Shown: positions 1 to 11,839 of the stretch, piece by piece
Layout: every line of letters starts with the position of its first letter
Numbering within the stretch: the stretch's first letter is position 1
DNA from: Cucumibacter marinus DSM 18995
Lineage (GTDB): Bacteria > Pseudomonadota > Alphaproteobacteria > Rhizobiales > Devosiaceae
Direction of reading: 5' to 3'
Assembly: GCF_000429865.1 (NCBI RefSeq)
Contig: NZ_AUCR01000015.1
Location: 1 to 59,814, forward strand
Length of the DNA stretch: 59,814 nt
Position numbers and translations under genes: made by a program
The notes under the pieces: model-generated
What the model was told of the DNA's origin: nothing
The model's input: only the letters and a program-made list of their open reading frames with translations
Database searches by the model: none

Positions 1-53
1 TCGAAAGAGAGCGGGGATTGACCCCAGCCCGTTGACGCAGTCCAAGCCCAAAA
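1..53. repeat. Arm of 53-base inverted repeat (partner 15890-15942)
   Basis: Bases 1-53 are the exact reverse complement of 15890-15942. The match decays beyond base 53, and a diverged copy seems to continue to about 200. Because the match begins at base 1 it may extend outside the window. Confidence 0.9.
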
Positions 54-263
54 TCCCGGGTGAGTGGGACGCGGTGCGCCTCGCTTCTATTCGTTTACGG
101 ATGAGACGTTCCGCGTCCCACTCCCGCTCTATCGCAAACCCTGGAGGCAACCGCCTGCCGGGCCAGGAGGCATGTCCGATGGAAACAAGAGAAGCGATGC
201 GAGGGAAAAGGAGGACGAGGCTCAATAGAGCCGAGGAGTTATGACCGTCCCGCTTTGCGGGGC

Positions 264-284
264 AATCGGTCCGGTGGACCGATT
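264..284. repeat. Hairpin repeat, copy 1
   Basis: Nine-base arms (aatcggtcc / ggaccgatt) around the loop ggt. Related hairpins with other arm sequences but intact pairing lie at 16129-16151 and 27406-27424, and the trailing gaacgcccg...agcgctacgc block is shared with the copy at 27406. Confidence 0.6.
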
Positions 285-439
285 GAAGGGAAGAACGCCC
301 GGAGCGCTACGCGCGCAGGGCTGTGGGCCAACTTTTTGGCCGCGCCGTCGCAGGCGCAGCGGAGGTCACAGCGACCAGCGTCGTGACTGGAGCGGTACGC
401 GCCGTGAGACAAAGAGAGAGCCGGGACCTCGTGTAATGT

Positions 440-474
440 CTAGGCCCCGGATCAGGTCCGGGGCGGCCCGGGAG
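440..474. repeat. 35-base repeat, inverted copy at 27572-27606
   Basis: Contains the palindrome ccccggatcaggtccgggg. The 35 bases are identical to the reverse complement of 27572-27606, and weaker similarity continues toward the ccgggacctcg motif on one side. Confidence 0.8.
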
Positions 475-631
475 GATGCTACCCCAAGTCCCCACCCCGA
501 GCCCTCATGGTGAGCTTGTCGAACCACGAAGGGCGAGGGCGTAAGGCTTGGGCATGGCAATCCGTGTGGCCCATCCTTCGACGGGCTCAGGATGAGGTTT
601 GAGACTGAAGCGAGTGCGCTGCCGCACTCAC

Positions 632-765
632 CCTCGTCATTCTCGGGCTTGACCCGAGAATCCATGATGAGGTGCCATTCGGCAAACGGTATGGATGGTT
701 CACGACCGCAGCCTAGTCTGCAGCGCCTCATGGACCCTCGGATCAAGTCCGAGGGTGACGAAGAG
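632..765. repeat. ~135 bp two-palindrome mosaic element, copy 1
   Basis: Two inverted copies of a CGTCA-NN-CTCGG...CCGAG-NN-TCCATGA palindrome flank a ~54 bp core. The same architecture recurs at 15581-15716, 16475-16610 and 42269-42402 with 94-97 bases between the starts of the two palindromes. Its reverse complement aligns through the core with the copies at 15581 and 16475. It resembles the RIME class described in rhizobia. Confidence 0.7.
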
Positions 766-1052
766 ATTGGAGGTGCACCGTGCCAAGAGCTACCGACACC
801 CTCACCTGATGTGCGAGCATGCGGCTGGGCCCCGAAAAGTTGGAGACTTTTCGGTCAAAGCTAAGCGCGAGAGAAACTGAACCACGAAGGGCGAGGGCGG
901 GGCGGAACGCGTGCCCGTTCTTTAAGGGTCGCGTTGGCAGCGCCACCCCGTCCCCATTTTTCACCCGACATATTTTCGTCCCTAAAGCGCCGGTTAACAG
1001 TTTCTTGCCCATACTCCACGAATGCGGCGGATTGCGCCGGGAAAGGACGTTT

Positions 1053-1976
1053 ATGCCGGACAAACACGTGGCAGTGCTCAAGGGAGGCTGGTCCCAGGAA
1101 CGCGAGGTCTCCCTGAACTCGGGGGCCCAGTGTGCCGAGGCGCTGCGCAAGGCCGGCTACACCGTCACCGAAATTGACGTGGATCGCGACATCGCGTTGC
1201 GCCTGGCCGAACTGCGGCCCGATGTGGCGTTCAACGGTTTGCACGGCACGGTCGGCGAAGACGGCACCATCCAGGGCATCCTCGAAGTGATGCAAATTCC
1301 TTACACGCATTCGGGCGTCCTCTCCTCGGCGCTGGCCATGAACAAGCATCAGGCCAAGATCATGTTCAAGGCGGCCGGGGTTCCGGTGACCGATCACGTT
1401 GTCGCCCATCGCGAAGACATTGCGCGCAAGCATGTGATGGAGCCGCCCTATGTGGTGAAGCCGGTTTGCGAGGGATCGAGCGTCGGGGTCTTCATCGTCA
1501 AGCAAGAGAGCGCCCACCCGCCTCAGGAAATCCTGCGGCACGACTGGAAGGGTGGGGAAGAGCTGATGGTCGAGCGCTATATCCCCGGGCGGGAACTGAC
1601 CTGCGCGGTGATGGGCGATGTGGCGCTCGGGGTGATCGAGATCGCCACCGATCTGCACTTCTACAATTACGAAGCCAAATATGCCGAGGGTGGGTCGACC
1701 CACACCCTGCCGGCCGAGGTTTCACCGAATATTTACCAGACCGTTCAAAAACTCTCGCTCAAGGCGCATGAGGCGCTCGGGTGCCGTGGCGTCACACGCG
1801 CCGACTTCCGGTTTCAGCCCAGGACCGGCGGCGAGGGGGACCTTGTCTGTCTCGAGATCAACACCCAGCCGGGCATGACCCGCACTTCGCTGGTGCCGGA
1901 ATTGGCCGTGCATGCCGGGCATTCGTTTGAAGAGTTCGTGTCGTGGATGGTGGAGGACGCGAGTTGCAACAGATAG
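1053..1976 (+). CDS. ddl: D-alanine--D-alanine ligase
   Basis: Cytoplasmic ATP-grasp enzyme that joins two D-alanines for the peptidoglycan stem peptide. The 307-residue length is normal for DdlB. Family hallmarks visible are the N-terminal VLKGGWSQEREVSL stretch, the substrate loop LHGTVGEDG, the ATP-grasp segment KPVCEGSSVGV and the C-terminal metal-binding LEINTQPGMT. The ATG at 1053 is chosen because AAAGGA lies five bases upstream and an earlier in-frame ATG (819) would translate repeat sequence. It overlaps ftsQ by 34 bases, so the two are translated from one mRNA of the division cluster. The specific D-Ala-D-Ala activity follows from family and context. Confidence 0.95.
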   Translation: MPDKHVAVLKGGWSQEREVSLNSGAQCAEALRKAGYTVTEIDVDRDIALRLAELRPDVAFNGLHGTVGEDGTIQGILEVMQIPYTHSGVLSSALAMNKHQAKIMFKAAGVPVTDHVVAHREDIARKHVMEPPYVVKPVCEGSSVGVFIVKQESAHPPQEILRHDWKGGEELMVERYIPGRELTCAVMGDVALGVIEIATDLHFYNYEAKYAEGGSTHTLPAEVSPNIYQTVQKLSLKAHEALGCRGVTRADFRFQPRTGGEGDLVCLEINTQPGMTRTSLVPELAVHAGHSFEEFVSWMVEDASCNR

Positions 1977-2860
1977 GCGACAAGCCGCGTAATTTTGCTG
2001 TCGCAATTGCCGAAACGCCGAGCCTGCCCATGCGCATTCGCCGGGCGGGCTGGCTGACGGTCACCGGAGCGCAGCGCCGTTGGGTCTTGCACAAAAAGCT
2101 GATCCTTCGCGCGATCGCCTGTTTGGCGGTGGCGGTGCTGATTGCGACCGGTTTCCAGTTCCGCGGCGGGCTGGCCAATGCGCTGGGTTTCGTCACCCAG
2201 CGGGCGGAAACCGGTATTTCCAATGCGGGGCTCGCGATCGAGAAGATCTCGCTGACCGGCTACGCGCTGACCGGCGAAAGCGCGCTGTTCGAGGCGCTCG
2301 GGATCCATGAGGGCATGTCGCTGGTGTCTTATGACGCCGATGCAGCCCGCGCGCGGCTCGAGGCGCTGCCTGCCATCGCTACGGCGCATATCACCAAGAA
2401 CTACCCTTCCGGGCTCACCGTTTCGGTGAGCGAGAAAACGCCGATCGCGCGCTGGCGTGTGGAAGGGGTGACCTTCGCCATCGATGCGCATGGGGACACG
2501 CTCGTGACCATTCCCGATGGCGGGGGAGAGCTGCCTCTGTTCGTTGGCGACGGCGCGGCCTCGGGGGCGGCGCTGATGCTCAACCGTCTCGAAGACCATC
2601 CGCTTCTCAATGAAAAACTGATGGCGATCAGCCGGATCGCCGAGCGGCGCTGGGACCTGATCTATGACAATGGACTGCGCATCATGCTGCCCGAAACCGG
2701 GGTGGATGAAGCGATGGCTACGCTCGTGGCGCTCAATGGTGCCAACGAGCTTCTGGCCCGGGATATCGATGTGATCGACATGCGTGTACCGGACATGCTC
2801 GCCGTGCGGCCTGTCCCGCGTGATGCCGATGGCAACAGGATGACAAGCGATGATGAGTGA
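1943..2860 (+). CDS. ftsQ: Cell division protein FtsQ
   Basis: Bitopic inner-membrane divisome protein that links FtsA/FtsZ-side components to FtsB/FtsL and septal synthesis. The 305-residue product has a basic cytoplasmic N-terminus, one transmembrane segment near residues 53-72 and a POTRA domain (about 90-170, IEKISLTGYALTGESALFEAL...) followed by the FtsQ beta domain. The frame opens with GTG at 1943 inside ddl; an ATG at 2030 is a possible internal start that would shorten the cytoplasmic tail but keep the membrane segment. It overlaps ftsA by 11 bases. Sequence conservation of FtsQ is low, so the call rests on topology, the POTRA pattern and position. Confidence 0.93.
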   Translation: MDGGGRELQQIGDKPRNFAVAIAETPSLPMRIRRAGWLTVTGAQRRWVLHKKLILRAIACLAVAVLIATGFQFRGGLANALGFVTQRAETGISNAGLAIEKISLTGYALTGESALFEALGIHEGMSLVSYDADAARARLEALPAIATAHITKNYPSGLTVSVSEKTPIARWRVEGVTFAIDAHGDTLVTIPDGGGELPLFVGDGAASGAALMLNRLEDHPLLNEKLMAISRIAERRWDLIYDNGLRIMLPETGVDEAMATLVALNGANELLARDIDVIDMRVPDMLAVRPVPRDADGNRMTSDDE

Positions 2861-4163
2861 TGCGTTCACCGCCCGGCTGAAGCCGGTGCAGCCAGGTAAA
2901 TCGAGCCTTGTGTCGATCCTCGACATCGGGTCGAGCAAGATCTGCGCGATCGTGGCGCGGTTGAGCCCTAGACCGGAAGGCAAGGCCTTGCGTGGCCGCA
3001 CCCATGTCGCCGAAATCATCGGCTTCGGCTATGGCCCGTCCGCCGGCATCAAGGCGGGGCTCGTTGCCGATCTCGACAGTGCCGAACAGGCGGTCCGGTC
3101 GGTCATCGGTATGGCCGAACGCATGGCCGGGCTGACAGTTCAGTCCGTCATCGTCAATGTCAGCGCTGGCCGGCTGGGCTCGGAGACCTTCTCCGCCTCT
3201 GTGTCGCTCGACGGGCACGAAGTCGAGAATTCCGACCTGGCCCGGGTGCTGACCGCGGTCAATGAACGCTCGGTGCGTGACGAACGCTCGGTTATCCATG
3301 CGCTGCCGATCGGCTACTCGCTTGACGGGCAGAGGGGCGTGCGCGAGCCGCGCGGGATGGTCGGGGACAGCCTCGGCGTCGATGTCGCGGTGATCTCTGC
3401 CGAGACCCTTGCCATGCGCAATATCGAACTGGTGCTCAATCGCTGTCACCTGCAGGTCGAGGCGTTCATTGCCACGCCCTATGCCAGCGGGCTCTCGACC
3501 CTGGTCGACGATGAAGCCCAGCTGGGCGTTGCCTGTGTCGATTTCGGCGGAGCCACGACGACCATTTCGGTTTTCAGCGGTGGGCACCTTGTCTATTCGG
3601 ACGCGATCGCGATTGGTGGGCACAATCTGACGCTCGACCTGGCGCGGCAACTTTCTGTCAGCGTCGAGGATGCCGAGCGGCTCAAGACTCTCTATGCGAG
3701 CGTGCTGCCCGGACAGACTGACGATCGCGACATGATCCCGATCCAGCCGGTGGGGTCGTCGCCCGAAGAGTCGGGAATCCAGATTCCGCGTTCTGCTCTC
3801 ACTCGAATCATCCGACCGCGGGTCGAAGAGATTCTCACCGTGCTGTCGGACCGGATGCAGGCGACCGGCATGATGGATATGAGTGGCCGGCGTTTCGTGC
3901 TCACCGGCGGTGCCAGCGAGTTGACCGGGCTGCCGGAACTGGCCCGGCGGCTGCTGGCCCGTAATGTGCGGCAGGGCAGGCCGCTCGGGGTTTCAGGGCT
4001 GCCTGCCATGGCCAAGGGGGCGGCGTTTTCGGCGGCTGTGGGGATGCTCATCTATCCGCAGGTTTGCGCCCATGAATATGTCGAGCCGCGTACCGTGCGG
4101 CGGCTCACCGGGACGGACGGATATTTCGCGCGAGTCGGCAATTGGTTGCGGACCTCGTTTTAA
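2850..4163 (+). CDS. ftsA: Cell division protein FtsA
   Basis: Actin-like ATPase that tethers FtsZ filaments to the membrane and recruits later divisome proteins. The 437-residue product shows the phosphate-1 loop ILDIGSSKICAIVA near residue 22, the second phosphate motif CVDFGGATTTISV, the adenosine motif VLTGGASELTG and an amphipathic C-terminus (YFARVGNWLRTSF) expected for membrane binding. Start ATGATG lies within the end of ftsQ, indicating translational coupling. A 9-base-pair hairpin begins on the base after the stop codon. Confidence 0.97.
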   Translation: MMSDAFTARLKPVQPGKSSLVSILDIGSSKICAIVARLSPRPEGKALRGRTHVAEIIGFGYGPSAGIKAGLVADLDSAEQAVRSVIGMAERMAGLTVQSVIVNVSAGRLGSETFSASVSLDGHEVENSDLARVLTAVNERSVRDERSVIHALPIGYSLDGQRGVREPRGMVGDSLGVDVAVISAETLAMRNIELVLNRCHLQVEAFIATPYASGLSTLVDDEAQLGVACVDFGGATTTISVFSGGHLVYSDAIAIGGHNLTLDLARQLSVSVEDAERLKTLYASVLPGQTDDRDMIPIQPVGSSPEESGIQIPRSALTRIIRPRVEEILTVLSDRMQATGMMDMSGRRFVLTGGASELTGLPELARRLLARNVRQGRPLGVSGLPAMAKGAAFSAAVGMLIYPQVCAHEYVEPRTVRRLTGTDGYFARVGNWLRTSF

Positions 4164-4187
4164 CGGGTTGTTTAGCTTAACGACCCG
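4164..4187 (+). terminator. Hairpin immediately after ftsA stop (possible attenuator)
   Basis: Arms cgggttgtt and aacgacccg pair over nine positions (one G-U) around a six-base loop directly after the ftsA stop codon. No uridine run follows, so it may act as a partial terminator, an RNA-processing site or an mRNA stabiliser between ftsA and ftsZ rather than a full terminator. Confidence 0.45.
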
Positions 4188-4247
4188 TTACCGGCCCATA
4201 GGGATTTCTCCCAAATTGCCAGTGAGTTAACGCAATCTGCCGATTTG

Positions 4248-4263
4248 TTAGCATGTGATTAAC
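4248..4263 (+). promoter_or_regulatory. Candidate CtrA site upstream of ftsZ
   Basis: The sequence TTAG-N7-TTAAC matches the alphaproteobacterial CtrA consensus TTAA-N7-TTAAC at eight of nine fixed positions and lies 47 bases before the ftsZ start. CtrA is known to repress ftsZ in Caulobacter; whether it acts here is inference. Confidence 0.5.
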
Positions 4264-4309
4264 GATTTGCATCGTAAATCTTGGCCAACGCCGAATGATG
4301 AGGCCCGCC

Positions 4310-5986
4310 ATGACCATCAAATTGCAAATCCCTGACATCAAAGAACTCAAGCCCAGAATCACGGTGTTTGGCGTCGGCGGTGCCGGCGGCAACGCGGTGA
4401 ACAACATGATCACCTCGGGGCTCGAGGGGGTCGATTTCGTTGTGGCGAATACAGACGCCCAGGCGCTTGCGCTTTCCAAGGCCGAGCGGGTCATTCAGCT
4501 CGGTGTCGGGGTCACCGAAGGTCTCGGGGCAGGGTCGCATCCGGAAGTCGGACGCGCCGCCGCCGAGGAAACCATCGACGAGATCAACGATCATCTGTCC
4601 GGTGCCCATATGGTGTTCATCACTGCCGGCATGGGCGGTGGCACCGGTACGGGCGCTGCGCCGGTTGTGGCGCGCGCGGCCCGCGAGATGGGAATCCTCA
4701 CCGTTGGTGTGGTCACCAAGCCGTTCCACTTTGAAGGCAAGCGCCGCCAGATGCTGGCGGAAGACGGGATCGACGAGCTTCATCGCCATGTCGATACGCT
4801 GATCGTCATCCCGAACCAGAACCTGTTCCGGGTCGCCAACGAAAAGACCACCTTCGCCGACGCCTTCTCGATGGCCGACGAGGTGCTCTATTCGGGCGTT
4901 GGTTGCATCACCGATCTGATGGTCAAGGAAGGCCTGATCAACCTCGACTTCGCCGACGTGCGTGCCGTGATGCGCGGCATGGGCAAGGCGATGATGGGGA
5001 CGGGCGAGGCCGAGGGCGAAGAACGCGCCCGTCACGCTGCGGAAGCCGCGATCGCCAACCCGCTGCTCGACGACATCTCGATGTCTGGCGCGCATGGCCT
5101 GCTGATTTCGATCACCGGCGGTTCCGATCTGACCCTTTACGAAGTGGACGAGGCGGCCAGCCGCATTCGCGAAGAAGTGGATGCTGACGCCAACATCATT
5201 CTCGGCGCGACATTTGACGACTCTCTGCAGGGCCGCATCCGGGTTTCCGTGGTTGCCACCGGCACCGAGGCCGCGATGGTTCAGGCGATGGATCCCCCCA
5301 AGCCGATCGAGCGGCCGATCCAGCTTCGCCGTGACGGTGTCGCCGAGACCAAGCCCGAGCCGCAGCAGGCCGTGGAAGCCAGCAAGCCGGCCGAACTCGA
5401 TACCCAGATGCAGGCCGCGGTTGCCCAGGCGATCTCAGCCGGATCTGTTTCCCGTCCGCAGTATCAGGCCGACGAGGATGTGACCGTCGAACCTTATATT
5501 CCGCAGGCGGAACCGGCTGCCGAGCTCGATCACGAAGAGCCCCGTCAGCCCGAAGCCGCGCCGCCGCAATCCTATGTACCGCAGGCCGCGGAACGCCCCG
5601 ATGGCGCCCGTCGCATGCCCCGGACAGACGAACTGCCCCAGATCGCCCGTAAGGCGATGGGCGGTGCGCCTGAGGCCGAGGAAGAGCATGGACATCGCAA
5701 TGCTCGCGCCTTGTTCCGCCGATTGGCCAGCAATGTCGGCCTGCAGAAGAAGGTCGACGAACAGACTGAACGCCGCGAGCCAGGCTCGGACGATCTTTCT
5801 GCCCGCAATGCGGTCGAGGCTTCGGCCCCGCGTGCTCCCCAGGCTCCTGCGCCTCAGCAGCGCCCTGCCGCTCATGAGGGCGCAGCCGGGCAAAATGACG
5901 GCCATGGCCGGGTTGCCCCGGAGCCGCGCGCAGACAGCGGGCGCGAACACCTGGAGATCCCGTCCTTCCTGCGCAAGCACGGTTAA
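4310..5986 (+). CDS. ftsZ: Cell division protein FtsZ
   Basis: Tubulin-like GTPase that forms the division ring. The 558-residue product contains the nucleotide start [15 protein letters not shown], the tubulin signature GGGTGTG, the T7 catalytic loop NLDFADV and the conserved C-terminal tail EIPSFLRK that binds FtsA and other partners. Between the globular core (to about residue 320) and the tail lies a roughly 220-residue Pro/Gln/Glu-rich linker, far longer than in E. coli but usual in this order. The ATG at 4310 is preferred over in-frame ATGs at 4295 and 4298 because GAGG sits six bases upstream and homologous FtsZ proteins begin MTI-LQ. Confidence 0.97.
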   Translation: MTIKLQIPDIKELKPRITVFGVGGAGGNAVNNMITSGLEGVDFVVANTDAQALALSKAERVIQLGVGVTEGLGAGSHPEVGRAAAEETIDEINDHLSGAHMVFITAGMGGGTGTGAAPVVARAAREMGILTVGVVTKPFHFEGKRRQMLAEDGIDELHRHVDTLIVIPNQNLFRVANEKTTFADAFSMADEVLYSGVGCITDLMVKEGLINLDFADVRAVMRGMGKAMMGTGEAEGEERARHAAEAAIANPLLDDISMSGAHGLLISITGGSDLTLYEVDEAASRIREEVDADANIILGATFDDSLQGRIRVSVVATGTEAAMVQAMDPPKPIERPIQLRRDGVAETKPEPQQAVEASKPAELDTQMQAAVAQAISAGSVSRPQYQADEDVTVEPYIPQAEPAAELDHEEPRQPEAAPPQSYVPQAAERPDGARRMPRTDELPQIARKAMGGAPEAEEEHGHRNARALFRRLASNVGLQKKVDEQTERREPGSDDLSARNAVEASAPRAPQAPAPQQRPAAHEGAAGQNDGHGRVAPEPRADSGREHLEIPSFLRKHG

Positions 5987-6082
5987 TCTGCATAAGTCGC
6001 AATTGGGCAACGCTAAGAGGTTTCGCTCACTCGCTGTATTGGATAAGTAATGAATGTCTAATCAGCGGGTGCGGGTAACGAA

Positions 6083-7045
6083 ATGCCGTTCAATCGGATT
6101 GCGGGCAAGCAATGTACACTTGCCGGAGAAGTTGAATTTTCCGGGGTCGGTGTACACAACGGTCAATTCGTAACCGCCCGCATCTGTCCAGCCCCCGCCG
6201 ACGGCGGCTATCTGCTGGAACGCGTTGATTCAGAAGGGCGTAGCACCGGCCCGATCCGTGCAAGCCACGCTCGCGTCACACACACCAATCTGTGCACCAA
6301 GGTCGATCTGGGCAATTCCCAGAGCGTGTCGACCACCGAGCACATCATGGCTGCCCTGGCGGGTCTGGGGATCGATAATGCGCGAATCGTGGTCGACGGG
6401 CCGGAATGCCCGATCCTCGATGGCAGCGCCAAGCCCTTCGTCGAGGCTATTCTTGGTGTGGGCGTCGAGATCCAGGGGGCTGACCGCAAGTTTCTCAAGA
6501 TCAATCGCTCGGTGACCGTGCGCTCGAACGATGCTTATGCGGTGCTGGAGCCCTATAATGGCCGCGCCTATGATGTCGAAATCGACTTCGACAGCGACGT
6601 CATCGGTCATCAGCGCATGATTCATGACTGGACCCCGCGCAAGTTCGCGGAAGCCGTGGCGCCGGCGCGGACCTTTGGCTTCGTGCAGGAAGCCAAGGTG
6701 TTGCGGCAGGGGGGCTATGCCCTGGGTTCCTCGCTCGAAAATTCCATTGCCGTTGATCAAGACCAGGTGGTCAATCCCGAGGGGCTGCGCTTCGAGGACG
6801 AGTTCGTGCGCCACAAGCTGCTCGATGTGATCGGCGATCTCTCTCTGGCCGGCTATCCGCTCTATGGCCGTTTCCGGTCCTATAAGGGCGGTCATGCCCT
6901 GAATGCCTCGGTTCTGGCGGGCCTGTTCGACAATCCGGACAATTACGAACTCGTGACCGCAGCGCAGCTGCCTCTCGAATTCGACGGGCTCACCGATCTT
7001 CCGGCCTTTGCGGAATCCCAAAGCTATCTGCGTTCAGTCGGATAA
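6083..7045 (+). CDS. lpxC: UDP-3-O-acyl-N-acetylglucosamine deacetylase LpxC
   Basis: Zinc enzyme of the first committed step of lipid A synthesis. The 320-residue product starts with the family pattern QCTLAGEVEFSGVGVHNG; the zinc-binding histidine motif STTEHIMAAL and the HKLLDVIGDL and KGGHALN motifs in the second half carry the metal ligands and catalytic histidine. The expected position after ftsZ at the end of the dcw cluster supports the call. No strong ribosome site is seen before the ATG. Confidence 0.97.
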   Translation: MPFNRIAGKQCTLAGEVEFSGVGVHNGQFVTARICPAPADGGYLLERVDSEGRSTGPIRASHARVTHTNLCTKVDLGNSQSVSTTEHIMAALAGLGIDNARIVVDGPECPILDGSAKPFVEAILGVGVEIQGADRKFLKINRSVTVRSNDAYAVLEPYNGRAYDVEIDFDSDVIGHQRMIHDWTPRKFAEAVAPARTFGFVQEAKVLRQGGYALGSSLENSIAVDQDQVVNPEGLRFEDEFVRHKLLDVIGDLSLAGYPLYGRFRSYKGGHALNASVLAGLFDNPDNYELVTAAQLPLEFDGLTDLPAFAESQSYLRSVG

Positions 7046-7153
7046 TCGCTTGCCCTTGGCCACAGTTTCGATCATTTTGCGCGCTAGCTGCGGGGGCGGA
7101 GACGCGCTAACTGCAAGGGGAATCTGCACGTGTTGAGTAAGACCGGAGAACCG

Positions 7154-7978
7154 ATGGCGCGGACCGCCGCAATCATGCGCGCCGCCGCCGTATCCTTGAT
7201 GCTGGTCTCGCTCGGCGGGTGCAGTGGTCTTTCGCTGTTCGGCAATGACAAAATTGTCGAGGAAGAAATCATCCCTGCGGAAACGCTATACCAGGAAGCT
7301 GTCGAGCAGCTCGACAAGGGTAATGCCGAATCCGGCCTCGCCGCGATCGAGAAGCTGCAGCGCCAGCACCCCTATTCCGAATATGCGGAAAAGACCCGCG
7401 TGCTCGAGATTTATGCCCAGTTCGGCGCAAAGCGCTATGATGAAGCGATCCTTGCAGCGGATCGTTATCTGGCGCTTTATCCGAACTCGGAGGACACGGC
7501 CTATGTGCTCTACATGCAGGGTACGGCCTACTTCAACAAGATCTCCGACATCACCCGAAACCAGCAGAACGCGCAGGATGCCATCGCGACCTATCAGCGG
7601 CTGGTGGATAACTATCCGAATTCCGAATATGCCGAAGTGGCCCGCCGCAATCTGTTGATCGCGCGCGATCAGCTTGCCGGCAAGGAGATGTCGGTCGGCC
7701 GCTACTATCTCGGCAATGGCCAGTACACCGCGGCAATCAACCGCTTCCTGACCGTTGTGCGCCAGCACGAACGCTCGACGCATGTGGAAGAAGCGCTGAT
7801 GCGTCTGACCGAGGCCTATCTCAAGCTTGGTCTCGTACGTGAAGCGCAGAATGCGGCTGCGGTACTGGGCCACAACTATCCTTCAGGGCAGTGGTATCAG
7901 GATGCTTATGCACTTCTGCAGGCCCAGGGGCTGGTGCCGAGTGGTTCGGCGCCGATCGGGAATTTGCGGTCGAGTTAA
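7154..7978 (+). CDS. bamD: Outer membrane protein assembly factor BamD
   Basis: Lipoprotein of the beta-barrel assembly machinery. The N-terminus carries a lipobox (VSLGGC) for lipidation, followed by TPR-like helical repeats (YQEAVEQLDKGN, YDEAILAADRYLALYPNS, YQRLVDNYPNSEYA), together about 274 residues. ATG 7154 has GGAG five bases upstream; a GTG at 7130 with AAGGGG upstream is an alternative that adds eight residues to the signal peptide. The 26-base gap to recN suggests co-transcription. Confidence 0.92.
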   Translation: MARTAAIMRAAAVSLMLVSLGGCSGLSLFGNDKIVEEEIIPAETLYQEAVEQLDKGNAESGLAAIEKLQRQHPYSEYAEKTRVLEIYAQFGAKRYDEAILAADRYLALYPNSEDTAYVLYMQGTAYFNKISDITRNQQNAQDAIATYQRLVDNYPNSEYAEVARRNLLIARDQLAGKEMSVGRYYLGNGQYTAAINRFLTVVRQHERSTHVEEALMRLTEAYLKLGLVREAQNAAAVLGHNYPSGQWYQDAYALLQAQGLVPSGSAPIGNLRSS

Positions 7979-8004
7979 TCCGCCTTCACGGGTAAATTGA
8001 CGGC

Positions 8005-11792
<3,788 letters not shown>

Positions 11793-11798
11793 GGTGCC

Positions 11799-11819
11799 GC
11801 CCCGGCGCGAGGCCGGGGC
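11799..11819. terminator. Hairpin between convergent ligA and aminopeptidase genes
   Basis: A perfect eight-base-pair stem (gccccggc / gccggggc) with a five-base loop lies in the 47-base gap between two convergent genes. There is no clear U tract on either strand, so termination is likely but not certain. Confidence 0.5.
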
Positions 11820-11839
11820 AGAGCGTTGTTCAGGACAGC

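Larger units (their letters stand above)
1..1052. other. Repeat-rich intergenic region upstream of ddl
   Basis: No open frame here has credible protein content; the short frames translate to Arg/Pro/Ser-rich sequence typical of GC-rich repeats. The stretch holds one arm of a 53-base inverted repeat (1-53), a hairpin repeat (264-284), a 35-base sequence repeated inverted near 27.6 kb (440-474), several copies of a 'gacaagctcagg'-type repeat (about 505-530, 569-600, 880-895) and one ~135 bp two-palindrome element (632-765). In related genomes murB usually precedes ddl; it is not visible in this window. Confidence 0.75.

Noticed and set aside
819-1052. N-terminal extension of ddl
   Set aside because: The extra 78 residues translate repeat sequence and the ribosome site favours 1053.
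2733-3650. A 305-codon minus-strand frame opposite ftsQ/ftsA
   Set aside because: Shadow of two well-identified division genes.
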